From Setophaga petechia (taxonomy: Eukaryota; Chordata; Aves; Passeriformes; Parulidae), in NCBI GenBank assembly GCA_024362935.1, contig JANCRA010000007.1, forward strand, positions 18,649,003 to 18,713,002: a stretch of 64,000 bases of DNA, read 5' to 3'. Below are positions 63,575-64,000 of this stretch, piece after piece (within the stretch, counting starts at the first letter, position 1; every line of letters starts with the position of its first letter). A model generated the notes under the pieces. That model ran no database searches. It had not been told where the DNA came from and worked only from the letters and a program-made list of their open reading frames with translations. The position numbers and the translations under genes are program-made.

Positions 63575-64000
63575 GCCAGTGTGTTGGCACCAGTGTTGGA
63601 AGAGGAAGAGGAGTGGAAAGAAAGGAAACAGCAATAGGAAATCAGGAACAACAGAGGTAAAATGGAATCAGTGCTCCCAGTCAAAACATTTGTTTAATAG
63701 AAACAGAAGTCTGGAATGTGTGCAATTTATGTTTTACACAGTGAAAGGTCCTGGTCATGTGTGAAACTTCAACCTTCTTGAGTAGCAGGAGGTCCTGTAT
63801 GTGTGAAGCCCATTGCTTCACTTAGCACACACCAGATGTCTTGAAAATGCCAAACAATGAAACAGGTGGCTAATTGGCTTCCATCCTTTCAGTTCCTACA
63901 ATAGGAAGAAATCTGGTCAAGTGGTGAGAAGAGGATGCTCGGTCAGGCCTCCTGGATGGTGTTCTAGACTTTCTCTGAAGTGTTGTGTGATCTTGGTGAC

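Larger units (their letters stand above)
48981..64000. other. Upstream flank of GDF10, no gene recognised
   Basis: About 15 kb without recognisable coding exons on either strand; open frames are short and lack family motifs. It holds the rest of the GDF10 CpG island, a polypyrimidine tract (51025-51072), a small CpG-rich patch (53860-54080), a CR1-like scrap (about 55321-55375), a hairpin cluster (59102-59244) and a short GT repeat. It may house distal GDF10 regulatory DNA or unannotated non-coding transcripts. Confidence 0.5.

Overview
The window is vertebrate nuclear DNA, most likely from a bird or a close sauropsid relative. Its genes have introns with GT-AG junctions, the intergenic DNA is AT-rich and repeat-poor, the recognisable mobile-element remnants look like old CR1 LINE fragments, and there is a CpG island at one promoter. 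I could not run any search. Gene names rest on recognising the protein families and on rebuilding exon-intron structures by eye.

Four protein-coding genes are present. ZNF488 (plus strand, last coding exon only, 1079-2256) runs towards RBP3, which is on the minus strand (CDS 24144 down to 9135, four exons). GDF2/BMP9 (minus, 34112 to 31312, two exons) and GDF10/BMP3B (minus, 48980 to 39781, three exons) follow in tandem. As I recall it, this is the gene order and orientation of human 10q11.22 (ZNF488 > < RBP3 < GDF2 < GDF10), so the window is an ancient syntenic block. All three minus-strand genes can be assembled completely: 1236 aa for RBP3, 427 aa for GDF2 and 465 aa for GDF10, each close to the human length.

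Layout: 1-1078 is intron or upstream DNA of ZNF488; 2257-2510 is its 3' UTR; 2.5-9.1 kb is convergent intergenic DNA. From 9.1 to 24.1 kb lies RBP3, whose three introns fall within or at the edge of the fourth repeat. The 24.3-31.3 kb interval holds the RBP3 promoter, a 174-bp uninterrupted CCCTT array, a 35-bp-unit minisatellite and a strong G-quadruplex motif. GDF2 occupies 31.3-34.1 kb and GDF10 39.8-49.0 kb, with its CpG island at about 48.26-49.54 kb. From 49.5 to 64 kb I see no gene, but there is a second small CpG-rich patch near 53.9 kb and a cluster of perfect hairpins near 59.2 kb.

The genes do not form a pathway. ZNF488 is a transcriptional regulator linked to oligodendrocyte differentiation. 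RBP3 is the retinoid carrier of the photoreceptor matrix. GDF2 is a circulating endothelial BMP, and GDF10 a BMP3-type TGF-beta ligand. GDF2 and GDF10 are tandem TGF-beta superfamily members but not close paralogues. I found no convincing new biological system. The points most worth checking are the extra zinc finger upstream of the mammalian ZNF488 start, the non-coding repeat structures, and the hairpin cluster.
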